From: Sclerotinia nivalis
Taxonomy: Eukaryota; Ascomycota; Leotiomycetes; Helotiales; Sclerotiniaceae
Direction: 5' to 3'
NCBI GenBank assembly: GCA_029531795.1
Contig: JAPEIS010000015.1
Coordinates: 1,798,001 to 1,862,000, forward strand
DNA: 64,000 nt
Part shown: positions 47,038 to 61,369 of the stretch, piece after piece
Position numbering within the stretch: position 1 is the stretch's first letter
Layout: each line of letters opens with the position of its first letter
Notes under the pieces: model-generated
The model's database searches: none
What the model was told of the DNA's origin: nothing
Seen by the model: the letters and a program-made list of their open reading frames with translations, nothing else
Made by a program: the position numbers and the translations under genes

Positions 47038-50000
47038 CAAAAATCTATTTGTCGAATTCTGTTTATAGATCGATATAATTTCTTTATATAATATTAACAA
47101 ATTACCTCTATATTGTCTATACAATTATAATATCCGATTGCAAAATAAAACTAAACTATCATTTGAAACTTTATATTCAATATCTCGAAACGAATTGAAA
47201 GCTTTACAAAAATGATTAAAGAAAAACCTAACAAAAGGATTCATTCGATTGAATTCCTTCGCTTCTATTTCGTTTATTTTATTTGTTAAGAAATTCGATA
47301 ATAATCTTCGATTTTGTATAGATTATTATATATTGAATAATTTATTTGTAAAAGATCGATATTCATTATCCTTAACCAAAGAATCCTTGAATAATCTAAA
47401 AGGGATAAAGTATTTTACGAAAATAAATATCATTTCGATTTTCAATAATATCCGAATCAAGAAAGAATAAGAATACTTGATTACATTTTGTATTCGATTC
47501 GATTTATTCGAAATTTTAATTATACTATTTAGATTAATTGAAGTTTTAATAATGTTTCAATAATTTATCAATGATACTTTAAAAGAATACCTAGATATAT
47601 TCTATATTGTTTATTTAAATGATATTCTAATTTACAATAAGATTTGTTTTAAATATATAAAGTATATACAAAAAGTATTAAACATTTTACAAAAAACCGA
47701 ATTATATATTAATCTATCGAAATACGAATTCCTGAAATCTGAAACAAAATTCCTGAATCTAATTATAGATCGAAAAGGGATCCGAATAGATCCAATCAAA
47801 ATTAAAACGATAATTGATTAGAAAACATTGAAGAATCTAACAGATATACAAATGTTTATAAAGTTTAACAATTTCTATCAATATTTTATTTACAATTTCT
47901 TCTTGATTATTTGTTCGATAATAAACTTAATTAAAAAGAATATAATTTTTCAATAAAATTCTATTTATAAGAAATCGTTTTCGAATCTGAAAGCTGTATT
48001 TATAATAGTATCTATATTAATCTTTTTCGATTGGGAAAAAGATATAATTCTAGAAACAAATATATTGAATTATATATCTACTAAAATCCTTTTTCAATAT
48101 AATAACAATAAGATTCTGAAATTTATTATATATTTCTTTAAAAAACATTCGATTATAAAATATAATTATAAAATTTATAATAAAGAATAATTAACAATTA
48201 TTTATTATTTCGAAAAATAACAATCCGAATTAAAAAACGTCTTTTTTTTGATCAAAATTATTATAGATTATAAAAATCTAAAGTATTTTACAACTACAAA
48301 GCTATTGAACTATTATCAAATCTATTAATCTAAATTTCTATTCTATTTCAATTTCAAGATTATATATTATTCTGAAAAACAAGAAACGAAATCCAATACT
48401 TTAATCAAAAAATCAAAGAATTTGTTTAAAGAAAAAAATGAATATTTTTTTCATCAAAATCAAATTATTCTGAAAACTGAAAATCTAAATACAAATCTGT
48501 TTCCTATTATTAATCCAAAAAAGAAAATCCATTTCACAATTACAACCTATAATCAAACCTATACCGATATCCTATCACCTATCCACAATCCCGAACTATC
48601 TATTTACAAACCCAAATTACCTATCTATAAACCTGAATCACTTACAATATCCAATAATCCAATCCCTATCCAATTATCTAAATCTATACAATTAAAACCC
48701 TCTAAAGAATTAAAATCCCTACTTATTAAAACTTATTTATTTAATTTGCTTCTATTATCAATCCTAAAAACTTTAGAAAAGAATATTACTAAATATTCAT
48801 ATATTATATTATCTAAATATACTATAAATAATAATCTATTATATTATTATAAAAAACTTTATATTTTTAATTATAATCCTCTAAAAATAAAACTTCTTCG
48901 AATAATCCACAATTCCCTTATTATTGAATACCTATACTATACCTATATCTTCGAATTACTTTTCCAAAACTATTATTAATTTAGATATTACAATTATATC
49001 TCTTATTAAATATACAATTATTATAATTATCATCAAATCACCCTAAACTATAAAAAACAAAAAAAAATCTTACATCTTCTCCCAATCCTATAACAAATCT
49101 AAAAAAATATCTCAATCGATTTCATCATCTATCTTCTGAAAAGTTCTAAATATAATACAATATTTATCATAATCAATCGATTAACCAAAATAAAATATTT
49201 TTTATTTTATCAAAAAACCTATAACTCTAAAGAAATCTCCTATTTATTCTTAAAATATATATAGAAACTCTACAATCTATTACAAACCATTATATCCAAT
49301 TATAAAACTCAATTTATCTTTAACTTTTGAAAATATATTTATAAACAATTAAATACTATTTCAAAACTATCGATAACTTATCATTCTAAAATCAATAAAT
49401 AAACAAAAAAAACAAATACAATACTCAAATAATATCTTCATTCGTATATATCCTATCTACAAAACAATTAATCCGAATAATTATTGATCATCAAATTCTC
49501 AATTAACTTTATTTAATCTGAAAACTTTCATTTATCACTATTTTTTATTAATTACAATTTCTATCCCCAAATGGATTTTGAATCTATTACATTCTCCGAT
49601 CACTCTGAAATCCTAAATATTAAAAAATTTATCAAAAAAATGAAATCGATCATCGATCACCTAAAGATCAAACTAATCATTAATCAAATTTATTATTCAA
49701 AGAATATCGATTCCCACTATTCATTTATTCATTGATACCAATTTAAAAATCTAATCTGATTTAATACTAAGAATATCCAAACTTTTCATCCTTAAAAGAA
49801 ACTAAATTGAGGGGGTTTAGATCCCTTTCGGGTCCTGGAGATCATAGACTTATATATTTATAAATTGGGGCTTTTTGCTTTTATAAGAAATCATTTAATT
49901 TTTCATATTTATCTATTATATTCCATCAATAATAATTCTATCCCCAATCAATACAATCCACTCCCCCTTTCTATCGAAATTGAAAACATTGAACAATTCG

Positions 50001-50221
50001 ATATAAAAAAAATTCTGGATTCCCAATAAAAACATCGAAACCATAATAACCCCCATCTAAAATATACTATCCAATAAATAAACTATAATACACCTACCGA
50101 AAAACCTATAAAATATTTGAAGAATACTCAAGAACTAATCCATAATTACCATCATCGTTATCCGAATAAACCTAATCCTCTTAATCATTTCAACAAAGCT
50201 CAACCCTAAAAAAAGAAATAC
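47038..50221 (+). pseudogene. pol (RT, RNase H, integrase, chromodomain), inner B element
   Basis: The reverse transcriptase part at 47249-47470 reads [39 protein letters not shown] and [15 protein letters not shown]. The active-site box near 47610 is YLNDILIY, first aspartate lost. RNase H is around 48000-48330. A 185-codon open piece at 48422-48979 spans the end of RNase H and start of integrase (KEKNEYFFHQNQIILKTENL). The chromodomain-like end is at about 49930-50215. Confidence 0.72.
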
Positions 50222-50434
50222 TATTATAAAGTCCCTATATATAATATACAAAAACCATTCAGATTCCGACCCTTAAGAATCGGACCTCGAATAAATATAA
50301 ACTAACCCCAATCAAAACTAACACTACACATAAATATATTTAAGGAACCATTCCTTCTATAAAAATATAGCTTTTCGAACTACATCTTATTAATAAAAAT
50401 AATTCCTGTTATTCTACCTATTACCTCCGTAATA
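50222..50434 (+). repeat. 3' LTR, inner B element
   Basis: 213 bp starting TATTATAAAGTCCC and ending CCTCCGTAATA, followed by the target copy ctaaa. It equals the 5' LTR in length, with mostly G-to-A changes. Confidence 0.82.
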
Positions 50435-50439
50435 CTAAA

Positions 50440-53400
50440 TTCCAAAGATTAACATTAGAAACCGAAATAACCAATAACAACAATACCCTAATTATCCTAT
50501 TAGAACAAACTCTATCAAATAAATTGAAGAACCAAATTATTACCATTGAACCCCTTACAAATAGTATTAATATATTCGTTATTTTTGTATAAATATTAAA
50601 GAATTGCTATTTATATCTAATAAAACCAATCGATTCCAATCGTAATCCAATTATTCTGTTACCCTATATTACTATTCAAAACCTGAATTTTATTAATTGT
50701 ATCTTCACTTTATCTTCGAATACTATTTTTCGATTTACTACCTTTACTACAATTATACCTACTAAAGATCCAATAGATCTTAATTCCCAAAAACATATTA
50801 ATAAATATAAACAAAAGAAATACTTTCATTATAAATCTATCGATTATTATATAAAAAATTACCCGTTCTCAAATAATCATCCTATACAAATTAGAACTAA
50901 TTTTATTAGTTTTATCCCGTTGTTTTTTATTTTATCTTTTATTCAGATTCAATTATATACTATATTATTATACAATCTATCCCCTTCTGACTCTTCGAAT
51001 TCGGGAAACAGAATCCGTTTGATATAAATCGTTATTAAACAAAAATCCTATATACACTATATCTATCCGCTATTACAATTCGAAGTTTATCTCTTATTGA
51101 AGAAATAAACAATCAAGCAAATCTAATAATATTATCTATTACTATTTTACCGATACTTAATCAATCCTGCTTCACTTATACTATAATAAATAACAAATAC
51201 AAAAGATATACTTTTGCAAATCAAAATTGAATTGAAACTATCAAACTTCCAATATACAAATTATTTATCCCATTCGAAATCATTAGATTCGATAAAAAAA
51301 TATTACCTGAAAACCAAATGGATCGTTATATTCTAATTGATCTGCAAATCAATGATCATTACAAAAAAAGATCAAAAATCTATATTATTAAGTTAATTTA
51401 TTATCCGATTATTCTAAAATTAATATAATTAAAAAAGTACAATTCTTATATCGAATTTGTATTTAATATATTCCGATTCGATAACTAATTCTATCGAAAA
51501 TTCTATAATACACCACTACAATCATTCTATATAAAAATGTTACAGAATATCCCACCGAAAATCCATTCAATATACCTGTCTTTCCATTTGAATACTTTTC
51601 AAAACAAAAACATCGCATTTATATCATTGAAAATCTATACAATATACACTCACTACAATTACAAGATATTCCAAATTATTATAAACTTAATTGATAATAT
51701 TTTATCCTAAAAGAAAGGTTTTATTCCATCTAACCTATCTAAAGAATTCCGACCCTGAATTGATATATTCTCTTTACGAAATACCGACAAACTGTTTCCG
51801 CATCGATTATACAACCACAATATCCGTTTGAAAAAGAAAGCCAAATTATTATTTGAAGCTTTCTATTCTATATCCCAAAACGAATTTACCGTTTTGAAAG
51901 ATTGACTATCCGAAAACCTTCAAAAAAAAATTATCTATCCGAATTCGTTTGTTTTTGCTTTGCTTATTCTATTCATCAAGAAACCCGATAAAGAATTACA
52001 ATTCTATATCGATTATCAAATTCTGAATAATTTATCAACGAAAAATCGCTATCTACTACTATTTACCAAAGAATCCTTGAATAATCTAAAAAGAATAAAA
52101 TTCTTTACAAAAATCAATATTATCTCTATATTCAACAATATAAGAATTAAAAAAAATAAAAACATTTAATTGTTTTTTATACCCATTTCGATTTATTTGA
52201 AACCCTAATTATACTTTTTGGATTAATCAATACATCTATCATATTTCAGCATTTTATCAACAATACTCTACAAAAATACCTAGATATATTCTATATTGTT
52301 TATCTGAATAATATTCTGATATAATAAAACCCATTTTGAATATATCACTCATATTCAAAAAGTCCTGGAAATCCTAAAGAAAGCAAATCTGTATACAAAT
52401 CTAAAGAAATACGATTTTTTAAAACCTAAAACCAAATTCCTAGGTTTTATTGTAGATCGAAAAGATATCCAAATAAACCCTACGAAGATCAAAACGATTA
52501 TCGAATAGAAGATTCCGATCCATCTAACAAATATATAAATATTTATCAGGTTTAGCAACTTTTATTAGCGATTTTTCGTTTATTATATATTTATTAATTA
52601 ATTTAATCCAAAAAAATATCCTGTTTGTTTAAAATCCTATCTATACAAAAACTTTTTTTATTCTAAAAACAGCATTTACTGAAACACCAATCCTGACCAC
52701 TTTCGATTAAGAAAAAAATATAATCATAAAGATCGATACATCCGATTTCATATCTACTGAAATGCTATTCTAATACAATAATATAGGAATCCTGAAACCT
52801 ATTATATATTTCTCAAAAAAGCATTCGATCGTCGAATATAATTACAAGATTTATAATAAAGAATTACTAACCATTATTTAATACTTTGAGGAATAATATT
52901 CAAAACTAGAAAGAACATTATCTTCAATCTAGATAATTATAAATCATAAAAATTTGGAGTATTTTACAATTATCAAATTACTAAACCATCATCAAACTTG
53001 TTGATCTGAATTTCTGTTTCGATTCAATTTCAAGATTATCTATCGATTAGATAAACAAGGAACTAAATCTGATATTCTAATCAGAAAATCAAAGAATCTA
53101 TCTAAAGAAAAAAATGAATATCTTTTACATCAAAACCAACCGATTTTGAAATCGAAAAACCTTAACCCTGTTTTATTTTCTATATCCATTTCCATTTCTA
53201 TATTTATCTCGTCTATATTTATTTCACCTGATCCGATAGATTCTTTAAAAAAAAAGAATTCGTTTTGTAATTATTATCTATAATCAATCCTACCAATTGC
53301 CGAAAGAATCTGATCCAATTCATCCAATCCCCAAATCTATCCTATCCATCTTTAATTCCCTGTCTATTTCTGATACCCTATCTACCCCCAAAAACCTATC

Positions 53401-54153
53401 TATCCCCGAAACCCTACCGATCTCTAAATCGCTATCCACTTTTATCACTCTATCTAACCAATCTTTAATATCTATTGTAATCCCCGATCTGTTATTCAAA
53501 TCATCAAAGAAACTGAAAACTCTATTTATTAAAACATATACATCCGATCCCATACCTATATCTATTCTAAAAACCTTGATAAAAAAAAACATTCAAGTAT
53601 CTCTATATTACTCTATCCAAATACACCGAAAATAATAATTTATTATATTATCATAGAAAGCTTTTCATTCTTAATCATAATAATCTAAAAACTGAACTAC
53701 TCCATTTAATCTATAACTCCCCTACTGTAAATCATCTACACTATATCTACACTTTTGAACTCCTATTCCGAAATTACTATTAATCTGGATATTATAATTA
53801 TATAAACCATTAAATACATAACTATTATAATTATTATCAAATAATATCGAACTATAAAAAATAAAAAGATATTCTTTATTTATTTCCGATCCTTTAATAA
53901 ATATAAAGGGATATATTGATCAATTTTATAATATATCTTTCAAAAAGTTTTAATTATAATACAATATTTATAATAATCAATTGATTAATTAAAATAAAGC
54001 ATTTCCTGCTTTATTACAATATTTGTAATTCCGAAAAAGTAATTTGTCTATTTCTAAAGTATATCTGGAAGCTATACAGTCTACCATCGACGATTATATC
54101 CAATCATAATGCTCAATTCATATCTGATTTCTAGAAATATATTTGTAAACATT
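50440..54153 (+). pseudogene. gag end and pol, outer B element
   Basis: Resumes the gag broken at 24179 (ttccaaagattaac...). Reverse transcriptase text at 51960-52169 (FIKKPDKELQFYIDYQILNN) has the box YLNNILI near 52300, both aspartates lost. RNase H is at about 52680-53050, a linker with repeated Pro/Ser text at 53297-53635, and integrase begins before 54153, where a copia LTR cuts it. Confidence 0.7.
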
Positions 54154-54513
54154 TATCACGAGATAGTACGATCACGGAGTACATTGAAGGGATCGGAGAG
54201 AAGATAATTATAATGAAGTGTTAAAATTAAAGTGTATCTTGAATGAGAATTGTATTGAATGATTTGCTTTTGATCTTAAAAATCATAGATAGTATATATA
54301 AACTTAATAGAAACTATCTAATCGACGAAAAACATTAATTAGGCTAAACTTCGATCTGTATGATATCAGAAGAGGATTGATGATTATAAGGATCGATAAG
54401 ATCTAGAAAAGCCTGATAATTAATATAAAATAAAGGATTTAATAATTGTGGAATATAAAATGATCATAGATCATTAATTATATAAATTAGATATCATATG
54501 ATTATTTATGATA
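54154..54513 (-). repeat. 3' LTR of the copia element
   Basis: 360 bp; the plus strand starts TATCACGAGATAG and ends TTTATGATA. It aligns along its length with 61386-61744. Confidence 0.72.
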
Positions 54514-54926
54514 TACCCCTTAGATCAAGAATCGGTTTGTAATAATAAGGAAAGATTGTAAAAAATAATAATTGATCAAATATAAAATATAGATCTTGAT
54601 AATATATAAGTATCGATTTTAAGCGATTCCGATTGAAATTAGTGGTATGATTCAATTTGATCGATTAATTGATCAAATTGACCAAATTAATTATTTTGTG
54701 ATTATATCGATAAGGTTAATTTATTGATTATATTGATCACTCCGAATATTGATTATTTAAATAGAATTGATTGTTTTAATTGTATTGATCAATTGATGTA
54801 AAGAAATGAATATAAATTGTAATATATTGATCGATTTGATTGATATGGTTGGTTTTGATTAGTGGTAACGAATTAATTGGTGTAATGTGTATATACGATC
54901 AAATTTTATTAATTTTGTATGGTATT
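54514..54926. other. Extra low-complexity block beside the copia 3' LTR
   Basis: About 410 bp present here but absent at the equivalent place in the second copia copy, where LTR sequence passes straight into TATTATAATAATG at 61745. It is rich in GATCAATT-type repeats (for example around 54655-54740). It may be an internal duplication of the 3' non-coding region or an unrecognised insertion. Confidence 0.45.
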
Positions 54927-55659
54927 ATAATGGTGTTTTGTTTGTATGAGTATAATACAATAGATGATTTGTGATTAATATAATCGAATTAATCAAATAA
55001 TATAATAAGGTTTCGAAGAATTCGATAAGATTCGAAAAAGGAGAATATGATCGAAAAGATTTGAAATATGAGTTATTTTATTCTTTACTTTATAGTTTAA
55101 TTATTGTGGTAATTATCAAGGTGATATTTTTGAGGTGATCTATATTTTAATAATTGTTATGTAAGAATGAATTGGAAGGATTTTGATTGTATATAAATTC
55201 GACGAAATTTGTTTGTATATTTATGCGATCGGTTAGTAAATAGGTTATATTTCGTAGTTAGTATTATATAAAATACTAATCGTATCAAAATGAATAAAGG
55301 AAACTTTCGATTGTATATTGATTTGATAAAATTCGTTTGTAGATGTATACAATCGATTTCTTATCTAATTTTGAATGGTATCATTTTTATATCGAGGATC
55401 GAAAAAAGGAGAAATATCGAAAAGAAAAAAAAAATAGTAAAAAGAATCGGTAATGAATTGAATAGCTTTTGTTTTATTATAAATTTGAATAAAAGGATAT
55501 TGTAATAATAATTACGAATTAGTTAGTGATATATGTATATACGAACAAATTTCATCAATTTAATATAGGATTATGATAATATTAAATTCGAAAGTATATA
55601 ATATAACAGATGATCTGTGATTATTTTTATTTAATCTTTATAATCTTGTTATTAATATT

Positions 55660-57330
55660 CTATAGGTTTAGAAGAGAATGGAAGTATTCGAATTTTTGTT
55701 GTATAAGATTTTTGGTAAATCTATCGATTGTTATATCGGCAATTGGAAGGTAGATTATATAAAAGCTTCCTTTTGAATATTCCTATCGTAATCATATATT
55801 CTGTATATCGATATATCTGAGCTTTGTAATGATTCGCTCGTTCTCATCAACTACCAGTCTGATTGCTTGTTAGTTATTACAGAATATTAATATAGATTCT
55901 TTTACTGCAAAATCGATTTCCTTTAGGAAACATAGAATTGCTATAATTTCTTTTGATGTACATTCGATATCGAGTAGTTTAGCTTCAATAATAGAAATAA
56001 TTATAATATCCTGTTTAAATACTTTCTATATAATTAAATTATCGAAAAAGGATATCACATACCTTTAAAATGATCTACGAATATCAGAATCATCTGCGAA
56101 AGAAATATTTGAAAAGACGAGAAATTATAATATCTGATCATCATTGTATTGTATTACAAGAAACCTTGTATTTCAGAGATATTCAAAACAATGATCAATG
56201 GCTTTCATATGTTTAATTGATGGATTGATCAAATAATAGTTCAATTGCGAAACAACGAATAAGATATTTGTTTTTATTATAATCATAGTGTATAAGATTG
56301 ATCTCATTTTCTTTTGATACAATTTGATTATATATATAGGAGCTTGGCCTGAATTTTTCCGAAATACTATTATAGGAAGTAATATATATACTGTCCCTTT
56401 TGTTGTTTTAAATTTCTTAATAATCTTTTTAATGTATATATTATAAATTAATTATAGCTTTTTCTTAAAACGATTATGAAGGATATGTATTTCTAAGAAT
56501 CATTTTGTATCTTCAAAATTATGTAACTTGTATATAGCTTTGATTCCTTCAATGATTTTTGTAATAATTGATTTATTCTTTTGTAATATATAACTTGGAT
56601 ATTATTCATAAAGAATAGGATTATGATAATATGTTTTAAATTGATATAAAGATATAGTTTCTTTTTATATTGTACTAATCCTAGTTTTTCGAATGTCCGA
56701 GTGAAATCCCTGAACCATATTGCAAGGGAATCTCGAAGATTATACAATATTCGATCGATAATGATATGTTTATTGGGGATTTTGTAATCATCAAAGAGAT
56801 AATATACAATTGGAATATTAAAAGGATTATATAGAGTATTGATAAAGATATTGATCATATCATATTGTTTGATTTCGAAATTGTATTTGGCAATGATTGT
56901 TATAACGATTCGGAATAATCGATTAGTGAGTATAACAATATAAGTAATTTCAATTGTACTTTTAATTTGGAGATCTTTTTGTATTACTAAACAAAAGCAG
57001 CAACAAATGATTAAATCTTGATTATTGTATTTGTATATAAACATTTATTAAAAAGGGATCGGTTTTATAGGTTTCGATCCGGAATCGATTTCGCATTAGG
57101 TATTTCTAACTTTAAGGTTATTAATTTCAAGATTGCAATTCTGTTTGAACCAATATTCCATTTGGTAATCTTCTAATTGATAATAAAAGTGGAATAGTTT
57201 TAGAATTGCAAAGGTGTGAATTCGAAGGAAAGGTATTGTTTATGATCTATAGATTGTAAATCAGATGGACGGCAATAATAATTTTGTTTCAATTCCAATA
57301 ATGATTATATTATGAATTGTTACAAATTGG
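55660..57330 (-). pseudogene. copia reverse transcriptase and RNase H
   Basis: The minus strand at 57044-56493 is open for 183 codons: FEIKQYDMINIFINTLYN (motif for DVxxAFL), LYNLRDSLAIWFRDF (equivalent to LYGLxQSPRxWF) and IILFFMNNIQVIYY, where the FVDD catalytic pair has become MNN. This is the RVT_2 domain of Ty1/copia. RNase H text follows leftward to about 55660. It is catalytically dead. Confidence 0.75.
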
Positions 57331-57785
57331 GAATATTCTTTTATATTATCCATTTTAGTTTGATCAAATTAGAAGGTAGAATGAAAATCGTTAAAGCAGT
57401 TTAATTTCGATGAATCTGTCTTTTATACGATAACAATTTCTATATAGGATCTAATGTTGAGATTATTTCCCTAATAGCGTTATTGTATACATAATTGCTT
57501 TCGAATATATGTTGGTTGTTTTGGGGTATAATATTAAAAGAAAGGTAACTCCGATGGGTAATCGAATAATTGAAATTCAGATAGATTGATTTAAGCTTTG
57601 GGTATTTCAATCTTTATAAAGCGAATTCTCTTGGATGTTCTTTTAAGATTATGAGTTTGCGAATCCTCAATGAGTTTATCGAGAGATGGTGTAGGGTGTG
57701 ATAATCTTTCCGGTAATTGGATTTTCTTTACAGTATATTCTGGTTGATTGTGTTAATGTATTTGCTTCTTTTTGGAACATTATAA

Positions 57786-59954
57786 TTAATCGATTGAAGA
57801 AAGCTTTAAATCATTTTCGTATTCATTGCAAAGAATTTCGATAATACGATCAATAAATTCAAACCCTATATTCCTTATGTCAATATATTCTGTAAGGTCG
57901 GGGTTCGATTTATTGTTATAAGTATTCCTTTGAGTATCGTTATTATCTTTATCTACGAAATATAATTGCTTTTTAATAGTAGAATCGGTATTTTTAGTCT
58001 TTTCAATAAAATAATCGATTGATGTTTGTATATCTCCATTGTTTGTTTTATTGATGTTATTTGAAGAATTAAATGAATTGAATAATTCTAAATCGGATTC
58101 TGTATTTTTATTATTACTTTTCAAATCTGTTTCTATTTCCGAACCTAGTTCGTTTGTAAGTGGTGATGAATCTGAAGTACATTTGGTGAATAAATTTAGA
58201 GTTTTCCGATCAATGAAAATGGATAAATGAATAAAATTATCACGATTATCTTTATATTGAATAATCGTTTTGTTCATTTTAATATAATCCTGTATATTGA
58301 AAACTTTTATTAGTTATTTAAACTCTTTTGTATTGTAAATATTGATTATTTGGTTAACAGAATCTATACAATAAATGAAATCTTCATTAAATATAACATT
58401 TCGAATAATTATAATTTTATCAAGCTTAGATATTTATATATAGTAAATTAGTATATCTGAAATATAATCTATCAAATACCTAATATATATTTGAGGGTTA
58501 GTTTTATATTATCTTCTATTGAATTCAGTTTCTTTATTCTTATTTAAAAAATAGATTCTATATTTGTATCTATAGATTCTATTCCAATTGGGATAAAGAT
58601 CATTAGATATTTTCTTTGCAAATAAGGAGTTGTCTTTACGGAAGTAATCACGGAATTATATATCGAATATCTTATTTGGAGATTTGAAGGATTTGGTTTT
58701 CAAAGGATTTATATTATACAAATAGATTATAATTTGTATTATTTCTATTTATAATTTGTTTGATAAATCTAATATGATTTTCATTTTGATTTGTTTGATG
58801 ATTATTTCTTATCCTGTGCGTTCTGATTCTTTATTGGATTTGTATATATAAAAAAAGGATAGCTCAAATTCAATATCTTTTTGCTTAATCTATTTCTCGA
58901 AAAATATATCTTTTATAATCCCAATAATAGATATATTGTTATTCTATTTGATTTCTACAATTGCTAAATTATATTTATAATGAATTCAAACAAAAAAGTT
59001 TTGTATAATAGAAAACACTTCATTATAGATCTTTTTGTAAAAGGAATACAAAAAGATCTTATTATTATATATATCTTTGATTATAAGAAATTATAATATA
59101 CTTATATATTTTTTATCGAAATCAAAAAGATTCTATTAGATTTTGTAGAATAATTAAGGTAATTAACGATCATTTGGTATACAAAAAATGATCTGTTTTG
59201 TATAAATATAAGTACAATTTGTATATTCGATATAAATGATACTTTTTATCTTGATGTTTTATATTATAAACATTAGATATTCGAATACTTCTTTTTTTAG
59301 ATATCCTAAATATTTATATTATAATTCATTTATATCTTTTTTAGAAAAAAATGGATTACAAAATCGATAGAATGTTTTATTGATTTTACAACTTATTATT
59401 GGATATATCAAAAAAGAATTATTTATAAAAATAAATAGAAGAATATTCGAATAAATTAAAAATGATTTGTATTCTAAAAATATAAAATTTTCAATACAAA
59501 TACATTTAGTTACTATAATATTATTTGAAAGATCTTCTTTACGGAAAATACAATCATATCCAGAATATTATATACCAACTTTCAATAATCGAATCTTTGA
59601 AACAATATTGATATAGAAACTAAAGATTAATATTATATTGTTCAAAACGAAATCATTATTAAGATAATCCTCTTTTTCGATAATTCCCTTGATTATATAG
59701 ATATCACAATCCAGAATTTAAAAGGATGTAATATCTACTTTTATAAGATTATTAAAACCAGATAATATATATCGATGATTATTTATAAAAAAGATATCAT
59801 TTATAATATATATAATACTACAATTATCGAACAAAGTATTGTTAAAAAAGCAATGAATCTTTATAATAATAATATAAACCTTTACTTGATTAATACAAAT
59901 ATCAAAAATAATAGTATTGAATAAAATTTCGAGAGGATTTATATTTGATTTCAT
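57786..59954 (-). pseudogene. copia protease, integrase and linker
   Basis: The 59954-59718 frame is protease-like: FFNNTLFDNCSIIYIINDIF is the decayed DSGS/T..HIxND active-site segment (aspartate kept, next residues changed). Broken integrase text lies between 59700 and 58300. The 58277-57786 frame (163 codons, acidic and Asn/Ser-rich) is the variable linker before reverse transcriptase. Confidence 0.6.
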
Positions 59955-61369
59955 TTATTCTTTTTTGATCCATTCAATATATAGATATTTTTATAATTAT
60001 AAATTAATTCAATCCCTAATTACTTTTAATTCAGATTCAGTATAATATTATCAAAGCATCGTATCTGCTTTACTAATAAACGCTAACTCTATAATTCGAC
60101 AATTGTTTATATAATATTAATACCCTAACCTATTCTTCCAATCGATTTTCGTTTTGCAAAAATATACCCAGATTCTATTAATATTCAAGTTTCCTTTAAA
60201 ATTGATTCCTTTTTTATTCTTCTTAGACTTTTTATTATTTTAAAAAAAGCTAAAAATGGAATATATATTTTCTTTAACTTTAGAAACTATTGAATTCTAA
60301 TAAACTAATCCTTTAAAGATATCTCCGAATTACTGAAATGAAAAATTAGATAATCCGAATTGATTATTCATTTCGATTTGCATAATCATAATGTTTGCCC
60401 AAATTGAAAACAACCTAATATCAATCGCTTACAGAAATACAATAATGATTACTTTATTCTAAACCTTAATTATCTTATATAAGAAAGCTTTAGTATAAAC
60501 TATAATTCAATCCTTATACTATTTGATAGGATCAATTCTGTCGAACAACCTTTGCATTAATATAGACCGATATTAATATAGTACTGCCATTTTGGTAATA
60601 GTTACTATAGGAACGAGTTTTCGTTTAAACATTGAAATGATCGTTTTGAATGGAAAAAATATAATACTTTTGTTACGAATAGAAAGTTTTATAAAATAAA
60701 CTTAATCTATAATTGATTCGATTTATTTATATATATTTCAAAAGGCTTTATGATTTTGAGTATATTTATATTAACGATATCAATACTCCATTTGAAAAAC
60801 ACTAAATTCAACTACAATATCTTAGAATATTACAGAGAAGAAAACAATAGATCGAATTAATATAAATCCCGATATATTTCCGCCGGAATTCCCTATATTA
60901 GTATCCCCATTTGCATCTTACTGAACTTGAATTGCCGCAAAATATTCCATGAGTTCCTACCGATATCGATCTTGATTAGTTTAATCATATTTAATCTGAA
61001 GATCGACAATAAAAAATAAAATTAACAATCTAACAGATAACCAATCGATCTAAAATATAGTTAGTTTATTTACCAAATCGAAACTAGAAATAATTCCATT
61101 CGAAATAAATACAAGAAGATCGTTATCTAGATCGATTAATTCTCAGATTCCAACAACTAAACACTTATTTTGCAAACGAAGATACCACTTTGGCTATTAA
61201 ATACAAATAACAAAAAGAAAAGAATCAAATTGATCTTTCATCATATTTGAAAGATAACAGAAAAAGATATAGAATAATTAAACTTATAATGAAAATAAAA
61301 ATAAAGTGAAAAAAAACAATCCCTTAAGAACTAAATAATCGTATAATAGAAATTTGAACAAATTAAAAA
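59955..61369 (-). other. Probable copia gag region, not readable
   Basis: This is where gag should lie. I could not read a continuous gag; there are only short fragments. Part may be foreign. A less AT-rich patch is at about 60880-60970. Confidence 0.35.

Larger units (their letters stand above)
24180..50434 (+). mobile_element. Inner family B Ty3/gypsy chromovirus
   Basis: Two 213-bp LTRs (24180-24392, 50222-50434) flank gag-pol. The target duplication is ctgaa (24175-24179) against ctaaa (50435-50439), differing by one G-to-A transition. Its own sequence is at 24393-25525, 39160-40054 and 47038-50221; the rest is two inserted family C elements with their target repeats. It inserted into the gag of another B copy. 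Confidence 0.85.
23204..54153 (+). mobile_element. Outer family B Ty3/gypsy chromovirus (host of the nest)
   Basis: Own sequence lies at 23204-24179 (5' LTR, start of gag) and 50440-54153 (rest of gag, protease, reverse transcriptase, RNase H, start of integrase). The two pieces join exactly across the inner B element and its duplicated 5-bp target. The 3' end was lost or displaced where a copia element begins at 54154. All frames are broken by stops (TGG to TGA/TAG, CAA to TAA), so it is inactive. Confidence 0.8.

Noticed and set aside
48422..48979. A 185-codon open frame that might be a host gene inside the repeats.
   Set aside because: It continues the RNase H/integrase text of the inner B element in order and frame, and has extreme AT bias.
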